Assembly: GCF_000746845.1 (NCBI RefSeq)
Contig: NZ_KN050846.1
Coordinates: forward strand, 2,062,963 to 2,126,962
Direction of reading: 5' to 3'
DNA length: 64,000 nt
Source: Altibacter lentus
GTDB lineage: Bacteria > Bacteroidota > Bacteroidia > Flavobacteriales > Flavobacteriaceae
Shown here: positions 27,521-35,034 of the stretch, in pieces
Numbering within the stretch: position 1 is the stretch's first letter
Layout: the number at the start of each line of letters is the position of its first letter
Program-made: the position numbers and the translations under genes
The notes under the pieces: generated by a model
The model's database searches: none
The model's input: only the letters and a program-made list of their open reading frames with translations
What the model was told of the DNA's origin: nothing

Positions 27521-27931
27521 TTAACAATACTCGTTATAAGCGCCTTTAAGGTTTTCGGAGATCATTTCGGCGGGTCGGCCTTCGATATGATGCCGTTCAA
27601 GCATGTGAACCAATTCCCCGTCTTTAAACAAAGCCATGGAAGGTGAGCTTGGAGGAAATGGAACCATTTGTGCTCTGGCTGCATCTACAGCCTCCCGGTC
27701 TACCCCTGCAAATACAGTTACCAAATGATCTGGTTTTTTTGCGTTTTGAAGTGACATCCTTGCTCCCGGGCGTGCATTAGCAGCAGCACAACCACATACC
27801 GAATTGACCACCACCAAAGTGGTTCCTTCCTTCTGCAAGGCTGCATTTACATCGTCGGCAGTATATAACTCGTTGAAACCTATGTTTGTTAGGTCTTCTC
27901 GCATGGGCTTTACTAATTCTGGTGGATACAT
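27521..27931 (-). CDS. Bacilliredoxin, BrxA/BrxB (YphP/YqiW) family
   Basis: 136 residues. The family motif is CGC (Cys46 and Cys48) in SVCGCAAANARPG, a CxC-type active site. In Bacillus these proteins remove bacillithiol from S-bacillithiolated proteins and show weak disulfide isomerase activity. Whether this organism makes bacillithiol cannot be judged from the window. A -7 element TATCTTTG (27967-27974, minus strand) sits about 36 bases upstream, and the terminator at 27467 closes the transcript. Confidence 0.88.
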   Translation of the reverse strand: MYPPELVKPMREDLTNIGFNELYTADDVNAALQKEGTTLVVVNSVCGCAAANARPGARMSLQNAKKPDHLVTVFAGVDREAVDAARAQMVPFPPSSPSMALFKDGELVHMLERHHIEGRPAEMISENLKGAYNEYC

Positions 27932-27966
27932 AGTATTTAACTTTTAATTGTGTAACAAATTTAATG

Positions 27967-27974
27967 CAAAGATA
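27967..27974 (-). promoter_or_regulatory. Putative -7 element, bacilliredoxin gene
   Basis: TATCTTTG on the minus strand matches TAnnTTTG; no -33 element at normal spacing is evident. Confidence 0.45.
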
Positions 27975-28031
27975 ACCAATTTTAAGGGGATCTTAGCAGC
28001 TTACAAGGTCAAAACTCTCTGTTGAATTGGT

Positions 28032-28039
28032 TATCTTTG
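28032..28039 (+). promoter_or_regulatory. Putative -7 element, TerB-DnaJ gene
   Basis: TATCTTTG, 31 bases upstream of the ATG at 28071. It lies 57 bp from the divergent element of the bacilliredoxin gene. No convincing -33 element. Confidence 0.45.
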
Positions 28040-28070
28040 GTCGCATTTTATTTATTGAAATTACACATAC

Positions 28071-28814
28071 ATGATTCGTTGGATCGCAGCCATTCTTGGC
28101 TATACTTTTTTTCGTTTTCCCGGAGCTATTCTGGGGTTTTTACTTGGAAGTCTATTGGACAATCTCACCAGCAAAAGAACCGGTGGCGGCTCTTTCCAGC
28201 AAGTCTTCCAACAACAACGGAGGGATCATGTTTCTCCTGCCGATTTTGAATTGAATTTATTGTCTCTGGCATCTCTTGTTATCAAAGCAGATGGCACTGT
28301 GAACCAGAGTGAGTTGGATTATGTGCGTCAGTATTTCGTACAGGCATACGGAACAGAGCGCGCCAATGCGACCTTTAGAGTATTTAATGACGTGATCAAA
28401 AAGCGGCAGATCTCTGCAAGTAATATTTGTACGTTACTTCGCTCCAGAACACGCTATGAGTCTCGTTTACAGATCCTGCATTTTTTGTTTAGTATTGCGA
28501 ATGCCGACGGGCATGTGTCCGATCGGGAGGTGCAGGAGATTCATCGAATTTCAGGATTCCTGGGGGTTCAGCATCCTGATTTTGAAAGCATCAAGGCCAT
28601 GTTCTTCAAAAACCCCGATCGTGCCTACAAGATCCTGGAGATCGATCCTTCAGCGTCTATCAATGAGATCAAGGCCGCTTACCGTACCATGGCCAAAAAA
28701 TATCATCCGGATAAGCTGCAACATATGGATGAAGCTTATCAGCAAGGGGCGGAAGAGAAATTCCGAAAGGTTCAGGAAGCGTACGAACAACTTCAGAAGG
28801 AACGCGGGTTTTAA
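28071..28814 (+). CDS. TerB-DnaJ domain protein (DjlA-like)
   Basis: 247 residues. A glycine-rich hydrophobic N-terminus (about residues 1-30) probably inserts in the membrane. A TerB-like helical domain follows (about 60-165; SLVIKADGTVNQSELDYVRQYF and NADGHVSDREVQEIHRI are its two acidic repeats). The C-terminal J domain (about 180-245) has the HPD motif in KKYHPDKLQ. The order matches DjlA-type membrane co-chaperones that stimulate DnaK. The gene appears monocistronic, divergent from the bacilliredoxin gene. Confidence 0.88.
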   Translation: MIRWIAAILGYTFFRFPGAILGFLLGSLLDNLTSKRTGGGSFQQVFQQQRRDHVSPADFELNLLSLASLVIKADGTVNQSELDYVRQYFVQAYGTERANATFRVFNDVIKKRQISASNICTLLRSRTRYESRLQILHFLFSIANADGHVSDREVQEIHRISGFLGVQHPDFESIKAMFFKNPDRAYKILEIDPSASINEIKAAYRTMAKKYHPDKLQHMDEAYQQGAEEKFRKVQEAYEQLQKERGF

Positions 28815-28860
28815 TAAAGGAATGAGAGTTCAAATGTCCTGTGCAAGCTCCTTTTAATCT

Positions 28861-28920
28861 ATATTTTTAGACAAGGGTAAAAATATTTATAGTATAAATA
28901 GAAAAATAGTTTTACCTTTG
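28861..28920 (+). promoter_or_regulatory. mntR promoter region with nested palindromes
   Basis: Contains ATATTTTTA-N8-TAAAAATAT (28861-28886), ATTTATA-G-TATAAAT (28885-28899) and the arms AAGGGTAAAA (28873-28882) / TTTTACCTTT (28910-28919, 9 of 10 paired). The -7 element TACCTTTG (28913-28920) ends four bases before the ATG, which predicts an almost leaderless message. Autoregulation by MntR is inferred. Confidence 0.55.
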
Positions 28921-28924
28921 CCCT

Positions 28925-29581
28925 ATGTTTTCATTAGCAGAAGAAAATTATTTAAAGGCTATTTATCATTTGGAGCACGAGAACCAGGGGGAAGTAAGTA
29001 CCAATGCTATCGCCGAACGTATGGATACCAAGCCGTCTTCGGTGACAGACATGGTACAGAAATTGGCCGAAAAGGAAGTACTTTCCTATAAGAAATACAA
29101 AGGAACCCTGCTCACGCCCACGGGGCGTAAGATCGCCGCAAATGTCATCCGGAAGCATCGGTTGTGGGAGGTATTCCTGGTAGAAAAACTCAATTTCCAC
29201 TGGGATGAGGTTCATGAGATCGCCGAACAATTAGAGCATATCCAGTCCGATGAACTTATTGTCCGTTTAGATAAATTCTTGGGCAGTCCGGATTTCGATC
29301 CACATGGGGATCCTATACCCGATAAGCATGGAAATGTAAAACGTACCGAAAAGAAATTGCTTTCCGAATGTGAAAAGAACCAAAGAGGTGTATGTGTAGG
29401 AGTGAAAGAATCAAGTGGTGAATTCCTTCAGTATTTGGATAAACGTAAGATAAGTATCGGAACTAAAATAAAAGTCCTTGGTAAGGAATTCTTCGATGGC
29501 TCCATGATCATTCAGGTGGGCAGTGATCAATTCTTTATTTCCCAAAAGATAGCAGAGAATCTCTATGTACAGACCAATTAA
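28925..29581 (+). CDS. mntR: DtxR/MntR-family metal-dependent repressor
   Basis: 218 residues, the length of DtxR proteins with a C-terminal SH3-like (FeoA) domain. The N-terminal winged helix starts EENYLKAIYHLE and has recognition helix TKPSSVTDMVQKLAEK; the dimerisation and metal domain (about 75-140) includes HRLWEVFLVEKL and HEIAEQLEHIQSDELI with candidate metal ligands. The FeoA-like tail spans about 150-218. It heads an operon with a metal ABC importer, so it probably represses that importer when Mn2+ (or Fe2+) is plentiful. The next gene starts one base after its stop codon. Confidence 0.9.
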   Translation: MFSLAEENYLKAIYHLEHENQGEVSTNAIAERMDTKPSSVTDMVQKLAEKEVLSYKKYKGTLLTPTGRKIAANVIRKHRLWEVFLVEKLNFHWDEVHEIAEQLEHIQSDELIVRLDKFLGSPDFDPHGDPIPDKHGNVKRTEKKLLSECEKNQRGVCVGVKESSGEFLQYLDKRKISIGTKIKVLGKEFFDGSMIIQVGSDQFFISQKIAENLYVQTN

Positions 29582-29582
29582 A

Positions 29583-30374
29583 ATGAAAAACCTAAGAACA
29601 GTGTTATTTTGCTTCTTAAGCCTTACTACTTTACAGCTAGTATGCCAAGAAGAGGGGGTCGTTTCAGAAATGATAACCGACCGACCGGATGCAACCGAAT
29701 CTCCTAATACGGTACCTAAAGCAATGCTTCAAATTGAGACCGGAGCCTTTTATGAATCTTTTGATGAAGGTGCAATGCAAATGGAAACCTTGGGCTATAA
29801 TACTACACTGCTTCGCTACGGAGTGCTAAAGAATTTTGAGCTAAGGCTGGGGTGGAATTTTGAAGAATTTAGAACCACGACCGATTCAGTGCAAGGTCAA
29901 AATGTGCTTTCAGGTTTCTCGCCGCTGCTGCTAGGAATGAAGGTTGAAATTGCCGAAGAAAATGGTTGGCTTCCAGAGATTGGCCTTTTGGGACATCTCT
30001 ACCTCCCATTCACGGCAGGAAATGACTATCGTCCCGAAACAACAGGAGTCGATTTTCGGTTCTCCATGGCACATACCTTAACAGAACGCGCCGGACTCGC
30101 ATATAATATTGGTGCCCAATGGGGTAATGACAGCCCGGAAGCTGCTTATGTGTATACGTTGGTGTACGGCTATCAACTAACGGAACAATGGGCCCTGTAT
30201 GCCGAAGTATACGGTGATCTCCCCGAAGACAGTAAAGCCAATCATTATTGGGATGCGGGACTCACATTTCTTGCAGCATCCAACCTTCAACTGGATGCCA
30301 CAGTGGGAAGAAGTATTACCGATGGACAAGACATTTTGTTAAGCGCGGGCCTAAGCATACGATTACCAAATTAA
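29583..30374 (+). CDS. Outer-membrane beta-barrel protein in the metal importer operon
   Basis: 263 residues from the ATG at 29583, one base after the mntR stop. A signal peptide ends near residue 21. MITDRPDATESPNTV near the mature N-terminus, followed by alternating strands to the last residues, is typical of the transporter/PF13557-like barrel family in Bacteroidota (around 12 strands). Placement between the repressor and the binding protein suggests that it lets metal ions cross the outer membrane, but this is context only. Confidence 0.8.
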   Translation: MKNLRTVLFCFLSLTTLQLVCQEEGVVSEMITDRPDATESPNTVPKAMLQIETGAFYESFDEGAMQMETLGYNTTLLRYGVLKNFELRLGWNFEEFRTTTDSVQGQNVLSGFSPLLLGMKVEIAEENGWLPEIGLLGHLYLPFTAGNDYRPETTGVDFRFSMAHTLTERAGLAYNIGAQWGNDSPEAAYVYTLVYGYQLTEQWALYAEVYGDLPEDSKANHYWDAGLTFLAASNLQLDATVGRSITDGQDILLSAGLSIRLPN

Positions 30375-30379
30375 TTATT

Positions 30380-31288
30380 ATGAAAAGAGTTCTTTTACTT
30401 TTACTTATTATTGGTTTCTTCGGCTGCAAAGAGACAAAGCAGTCGTCCGATAAACTGAATATTGTGACCACAACGACCATGATCACCGACTTGGTTAAGA
30501 ATATTGGAGGAGATGCGGTGAACGTTCAAGGTCTTATGGGCGCAGGTGTGGATCCGCATCTCTATAAGGCGAGTGAGGGCGATGTTTCCAAACTTTACAA
30601 TGCCGATATCATTTTCTATAACGGCTTGCATCTGGAAGGGAAGTTGGTTGAGGTTTTTGAGAAAATGGAGACACAAAATAAGACCCAGGTCGCACTGGCC
30701 GAATATTTGGACAAAAATACTTTGATCGGTTCTGAATATTTTGCCTCCAATTTCGATCCGCATGTATGGTTTGACATTCAGTATTATATTCAATTTGCCG
30801 AAAAGGTTGCCGAAATACTTTCTGAAGCCGATTCAGAGCATGCCGAAACCTTTCAGAAGAACAAAGAGAACTACATCAAAAAATTGAAGGAACTGGAGGC
30901 TGAGATCAAATCCACGATAGAATCACTTCCGAAGCAACAACGTATTCTGGTCACAGCGCACGATGCATTTAATTACTTCGGAAAGGCATACGATTTTGAA
31001 GTGGTAGGGCTGCAGGGTCTTTCTACGGCCACCGAAGCCGGAGTGCAGGACGTACAGCGGCTATCTGATTTTATTATCGAAAAGAATGTGAAAGCTATCT
31101 TTGTGGAGAGTTCTGTGCCTCGAAGGACTATTGAAGCACTGCAGCAAGCCGTATTGTCCAAGGGTGCCCAAGTGACCATAGGCGGTTCTTTGTATAGCGA
31201 TGCGCTTGGCAATGCCGGCACCGAAGAAGGAACGTATCTTGGTATGTTTCGTTATAATGTGAACACTATTGTTAATTCACTTAAATAG
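30380..31288 (+). CDS. Metal-binding lipoprotein of an Mn/Zn-type ABC importer
   Basis: 302 residues from the ATG at 30380, five bases after the barrel gene. The lipobox is GFFGC (Cys17). It belongs to cluster A-I binding proteins (PsaA/TroA/ZnuA). The three expected histidines are in GVDPHLYKAS, FDPHVWFD and TAHDAFNYF; the fourth ligand is Asp in GGSLYSDALG. The short linker lacks a His-rich loop, which favours Mn2+ or Fe2+ over Zn2+, in line with the MntR-type regulator. Its stop codon is directly followed by the ATPase start. Confidence 0.92.
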   Translation: MKRVLLLLLIIGFFGCKETKQSSDKLNIVTTTTMITDLVKNIGGDAVNVQGLMGAGVDPHLYKASEGDVSKLYNADIIFYNGLHLEGKLVEVFEKMETQNKTQVALAEYLDKNTLIGSEYFASNFDPHVWFDIQYYIQFAEKVAEILSEADSEHAETFQKNKENYIKKLKELEAEIKSTIESLPKQQRILVTAHDAFNYFGKAYDFEVVGLQGLSTATEAGVQDVQRLSDFIIEKNVKAIFVESSVPRRTIEALQQAVLSKGAQVTIGGSLYSDALGNAGTEEGTYLGMFRYNVNTIVNSLK

Positions 31289-32026
31289 ATGAAGACTCCA
31301 CTCGCCGTTCAAGTCGATGACCTAACCGTAGCTTACAACTATAAGCCGGTGCTTTGGGATATCGATCTTGCAGTACCCGAAGGGGTACTCATGGCCATCG
31401 TGGGCCCCAATGGTGCGGGGAAATCTACCTTGATAAAAGCCATTTTGGGGATCATCAAACCTATTGCGGGCAGTATTTCCATTTATGACAAGCCCTACGA
31501 AGAACAGCGAAAATTAGTAGCCTATGTTCCACAAAAAGGCAGTGTGGATTGGGATTTTCCTACAACCGCACTGGATGTAGTGATGATGGGGACCTATGGG
31601 AGTCTGGGATGGATAAAACGACCCGGTCAAAAAGAAAAGAAAGCAGCTCTGGAAGCCTTGGAAAAAGTAGGCATGCTTTCTTTCAAGAACCGACAGATAA
31701 GTCAATTGAGTGGCGGTCAACAACAGCGTGTTTTTTTGGCAAGAGCATTGGTCCAAAATGCTGCCATCTATTTTATGGACGAACCGTTTCAAGGGGTGGA
31801 TGCAACCACCGAGATCGCCATTATTAATATCTTAAAGGAACTTCGAAAGGCCGGAAAGACCCTTATTGTCGTGCACCACGACCTACAAACCGTCCCCGAA
31901 TATTTTGACTGGGTGACCTTTTTGAATGTAAAGAAAATAGCAACCGGCCCCGTAAAGGAGATCTTTAACGACGACAATTTGACCAAGACGTACGGCATAA
32001 ATTATAAGGTGGCTATTAATAAGTAA
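31289..32026 (+). CDS. ABC importer ATPase for Mn/Zn/Fe
   Basis: 245 residues, one ABC domain. Walker [10 protein letters not shown] (about 37-45), Q-loop [13 protein letters not shown], signature LSGGQQQR (about 139-146), Walker [13 protein letters not shown] and H-loop VHHDLQ are intact. It powers the importer formed with the binding lipoprotein and the two downstream permeases. It starts with no gap after the lipoprotein gene; about 110 bases separate it from the first permease. Confidence 0.93.
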   Translation: MKTPLAVQVDDLTVAYNYKPVLWDIDLAVPEGVLMAIVGPNGAGKSTLIKAILGIIKPIAGSISIYDKPYEEQRKLVAYVPQKGSVDWDFPTTALDVVMMGTYGSLGWIKRPGQKEKKAALEALEKVGMLSFKNRQISQLSGGQQQRVFLARALVQNAAIYFMDEPFQGVDATTEIAIINILKELRKAGKTLIVVHHDLQTVPEYFDWVTFLNVKKIATGPVKEIFNDDNLTKTYGINYKVAINK

Positions 32027-32135
32027 AGAATGAAGTAATTGGGCGGCGTTGTGTTATTTGACGTATTGTCTTGCAGCTTTTATTTGAGATTATGCCTCTA
32101 ACGTTTAAAGCTGAAACATTAATTAGGAATCTTGT

Positions 32136-33254
32136 ATGAGCCTAACAGAATATTTCGAACTTCTTTTTACCGACTACACCCTTCGCACCATCACTTTGGG
32201 GACAGCGGTACTGGGGGCCATTTGCGGAATGTTGGGAAGTTTTGCCGTGCTTAGGAAGCAGAGCCTTTTAGGCGATGCGATCTCACACGCAGCTTTGCCG
32301 GGCATCGCTTTGGCTTTTCTTATCACAGGAGCCAAGGATACCAATATATTATTGCTGGGAGCCTTGGTGAGTGGATTGATCGGAACGTTTTGGATCAAGG
32401 GGATGGTGTCCAAAACCCACCTTAAAAGTGATACAGCACTGGGTCTTGTACTCTCTCTGTTCTTTGGATTCGGGATGTTGTTACTTACCTTTATTCAGAA
32501 ACAACCCAATGCCAATCAGGCAGGATTGGACAAATACCTGTTCGGGCAGGCGGCAACCTTAGTTGAGGATGATGTGCGCCTAATGCTGATCGTTACAGGC
32601 ATTAGTCTCTGTATCTTGTTGCTCTTTTGGAAGGAGTTTAAAATATTGCTCTTCGATGCCGATTATACCAAAACACTTGGTTTTAACACCAAGTTCATTG
32701 ATGTGCTGATTACTTTCTTTATTGTACTGGCCATTGTGCTGGGCTTGCAAACCGTTGGCGTGGTATTAATGAGTGCCATGTTATTGGCTCCCGCCGCCGC
32801 CGCCAGACAATGGACCAATCGTTTAAGTATGATGATCTTATTGGCGGCTATCTTTGGGATTCTTTCCGGGGTGTTGGGCACGGCCATTAGCGCGAGTCAG
32901 AATAACTTATCTACGGGACCTGTGATCGTTCTCGTGGCAACAGTCTTTGTTGTTTTTTCATTTATATTTTCCCCGGGAAGAGGCTTATTCTTTAGAGAGA
33001 TTCGTTTCAGAAATAACCGAAAGGATCTTCAGCTAAAGAAAACGCTTCAGTTTATGTACGGGATCGCCAAAACACACGACAACATCTCACACCCGCATGC
33101 CATTCGGATTCTTAACAATTTTCAAGGGTTCACCAAAAAATCCCTTCAGCAAATGGAGGATAAGGAATGGATCACCATCAATGGACAACAGTGGGCTTTA
33201 ACCAGTAAGGGCTTCAATGAAGCGATGAACCTTTATAACAAAACGCATGACTAG
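32136..33254 (+). CDS. Metal ABC importer permease 1 with winged-helix-like C-terminal tail
   Basis: 372 residues. Residues about 1-285 form an ABC-3 (TroC/ZnuB-type) permease with eight to nine membrane helices; LRKQSLLGDAISHAALPGIALAF is the conserved N-terminal block. The last about 85 residues are soluble, with helices and an end, WALTSKGFNEAMNLY, resembling the winged helix of DtxR/MarR proteins. Such a tail is absent from typical permeases of about 280 residues. The last eight bases overlap the start of the second permease gene. Confidence 0.88.
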   Translation: MSLTEYFELLFTDYTLRTITLGTAVLGAICGMLGSFAVLRKQSLLGDAISHAALPGIALAFLITGAKDTNILLLGALVSGLIGTFWIKGMVSKTHLKSDTALGLVLSLFFGFGMLLLTFIQKQPNANQAGLDKYLFGQAATLVEDDVRLMLIVTGISLCILLLFWKEFKILLFDADYTKTLGFNTKFIDVLITFFIVLAIVLGLQTVGVVLMSAMLLAPAAAARQWTNRLSMMILLAAIFGILSGVLGTAISASQNNLSTGPVIVLVATVFVVFSFIFSPGRGLFFREIRFRNNRKDLQLKKTLQFMYGIAKTHDNISHPHAIRILNNFQGFTKKSLQQMEDKEWITINGQQWALTSKGFNEAMNLYNKTHD

Positions 33255-34407
33255 TCCGCAGCTCGAAATACAATTAATAGCCGCTATTGTCGCCATTGCC
33301 TGTGCGATCCCCGGGGTTTTTTTAGTCCTTCGGAAAATGGCACTTATTAGTGACGCCATTAGTCATTCTATCCTTCCCGGGATTGTTGCGGGGTTTTTTA
33401 TCACACAGGACCTAAACTCTCCGTTGTTGATCCTGTTGGCTGCTATTACAGGCGTTATTACCGTTATTCTGGTGGAATCGATCCAAAAGACGGGGCTGGT
33501 GAAGGAAGATACCGCTATAGGTCTGGTATTTCCGGCCCTCTTTAGCATAGGAGTGATCCTTATTGCAAAGAATGCCAATGATGTGCATTTGGATATTGAT
33601 GCTGTACTTTTAGGGGAACTGGCCTTTGCGCCTTTTGACCGACTTATTATATCGGGAATGGATGTAGGTCCGAAGTCGCTTTGGCTTATGGGAAGCATCC
33701 TTTTGATTACTGTAAGCCTGTTATTTCTATTCTTTAAAGAACTAAAGGTAAGTACCTTCGATGCCGGGTTGTCTTCGGCTTTGGGGATCTCGCCGGTCAT
33801 TATGCATTATGGTTTGATGTCGGTGTCATCCGTTACCGTAGTTGGGGCTTTTGATGCTGTAGGAGCCATTTTGGTGGTCGCACTCATGATTGCACCGGCG
33901 GCAACGGCATATTTACTCACCAGTGACTTGAAGCGCATGATCGCTCTTTCCATAGGTTTCGGAATTTTTGCCGCTATTGGCGGCTATTGGGTAGCACATC
34001 TACTGGATGCTTCCATTTCGGGTTCTATGACAACCGTGCTGGGCTTGCTATTTCTGGGCGTCTACCTCTTTGCACCTCAAAAAGGGCTGTTGGCCGTACT
34101 CTACCGACAGAAACAACAACGCACGGAAGTTTCTCTCATTACGTTTTTACTTCACTTGAACAATCATTCCGAAGAAAACGAACGGCACCTCAACCATTTA
34201 AATGAACATATCAATTGGCAAAAGGTGCGATCGAAAACAGTTGTAGATCTTGCCCTCAAGAATAATATGATCACCATTGAAGGCCAAATAGTTTCACTCA
34301 CGGCGAAAGGGAACGATTTTACACAACGTGCACTCGAATACATTCTTACCAATAAAGATGAACGTATTGAAACCATGAAAGATGATTTCTTTCTTTTTCG
34401 CGGTTAA
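33247..34407 (+). CDS. Metal ABC importer permease 2 with winged-helix-like C-terminal tail
   Basis: 386 residues, paralogue of the preceding gene. The membrane part is about residues 1-285 with LRKMALISDAISHSILPGIVAGFF near the start. A soluble tail of about 100 residues follows, with several His (FLLHLNNHSEENERHLNHLNEH) and a winged-helix-like end, IVSLTAKGNDFTQRALEYIL. Two different permeases imply a heterodimer. The His-rich part could sense or receive metal; this is inference. The start overlaps permease 1 by eight bases. Confidence 0.88.
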   Translation: MTSPQLEIQLIAAIVAIACAIPGVFLVLRKMALISDAISHSILPGIVAGFFITQDLNSPLLILLAAITGVITVILVESIQKTGLVKEDTAIGLVFPALFSIGVILIAKNANDVHLDIDAVLLGELAFAPFDRLIISGMDVGPKSLWLMGSILLITVSLLFLFFKELKVSTFDAGLSSALGISPVIMHYGLMSVSSVTVVGAFDAVGAILVVALMIAPAATAYLLTSDLKRMIALSIGFGIFAAIGGYWVAHLLDASISGSMTTVLGLLFLGVYLFAPQKGLLAVLYRQKQQRTEVSLITFLLHLNNHSEENERHLNHLNEHINWQKVRSKTVVDLALKNNMITIEGQIVSLTAKGNDFTQRALEYILTNKDERIETMKDDFFLFRG

Positions 34408-34444
34408 TGTTTAGATCGTATCTTTAAACGTAAATTTTACCACT

Positions 34445-34861
34445 ATGAAAAAAATACTTTTGCTAAGTGCCTTTCTGCTCACTTCTTTATTAAATGCCCA
34501 AACGGAAACACCCGTAGAAGTTCCCACCATTGCCGTTAAAGTTCCGTTGGGAGAAACCGTTCATATAGGAGATATTTCGATCACATTCAGGGAAGTTCTC
34601 GAAGATTCTCGCTGTCCCAAAGATGTTAATTGCATTTGGGCGGGACGCATCCGACTTCAAATAGGAGTGGCAGTAGATCAAAAGACGGCATTTCTAAAAG
34701 AATTATTGCTGGGAGCAACCAAACCCGGGGAAGTGGAAGTTACAGAAATTTACAGCACCAATACCAGCGTTTTGGAAGCCGTAGCCGTCCAGCCGTACCC
34801 TACCAGTGAAGATAACGGTGACCGTGCGTATGTGTTATTGGTTTCTGAAAAAATGCGCTGA
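34445..34861 (+). CDS. Exported protein with conserved CPxDVxCIWAG motif, function unknown
   Basis: 138 residues. The signal peptide ends about residue 18 (LLNAQ). The mature protein is beta-rich, with DSRCPKDVNCIWAGRIRL near residue 57; two Cys here may form a disulfide. Similar DSRCP...CIWAG proteins occur widely in Bacteroidota without known function. It lies 37 bases after permease 2 and may be the last gene of the metal operon. Confidence 0.7.
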   Translation: MKKILLLSAFLLTSLLNAQTETPVEVPTIAVKVPLGETVHIGDISITFREVLEDSRCPKDVNCIWAGRIRLQIGVAVDQKTAFLKELLLGATKPGEVEVTEIYSTNTSVLEAVAVQPYPTSEDNGDRAYVLLVSEKMR

Positions 34862-34863
34862 TC

Positions 34864-35022
34864 CTAATGACAACCGCAATCTTTTTTGCCGCATTTGGTC
34901 TTACCACCGTCTAAAGTTCCCGGTGTTTTTTGGCGTCCTTCAAAAATAGGATTCCAGACGAACTTCTTTAATAAGTAGCCGGTCGCCAAACAGAATGTAA
35001 TAAGTACTAGAATAGTTTGCAT
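34864..35022 (-). CDS. FeoB-associated Cys-rich membrane miniprotein
   Basis: 52 residues, found by translating the gap between 34861 and 35035. It starts MQTILVLITFCLATGYLLKK, a single membrane helix, and ends KTKCGKKDCGCH, a Cys cluster. This layout matches the FeoB-associated Cys-rich protein family (PF12669 type). It begins 12 bases after the feoB stop codon on the same strand, which strongly supports the assignment. A role in ferrous iron handling is known only by association. Confidence 0.85.
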   Translation of the reverse strand: MQTILVLITFCLATGYLLKKFVWNPIFEGRQKTPGTLDGGKTKCGKKDCGCH

Positions 35023-35034
35023 ACTACAAAGATA

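Noticed and set aside
32027-32135. Inverted repeat CAGCTTT/AAAGCTG before permease 1 as a terminator
   Set aside because: Arms of seven bases with a long loop and no T-run; too weak to call.
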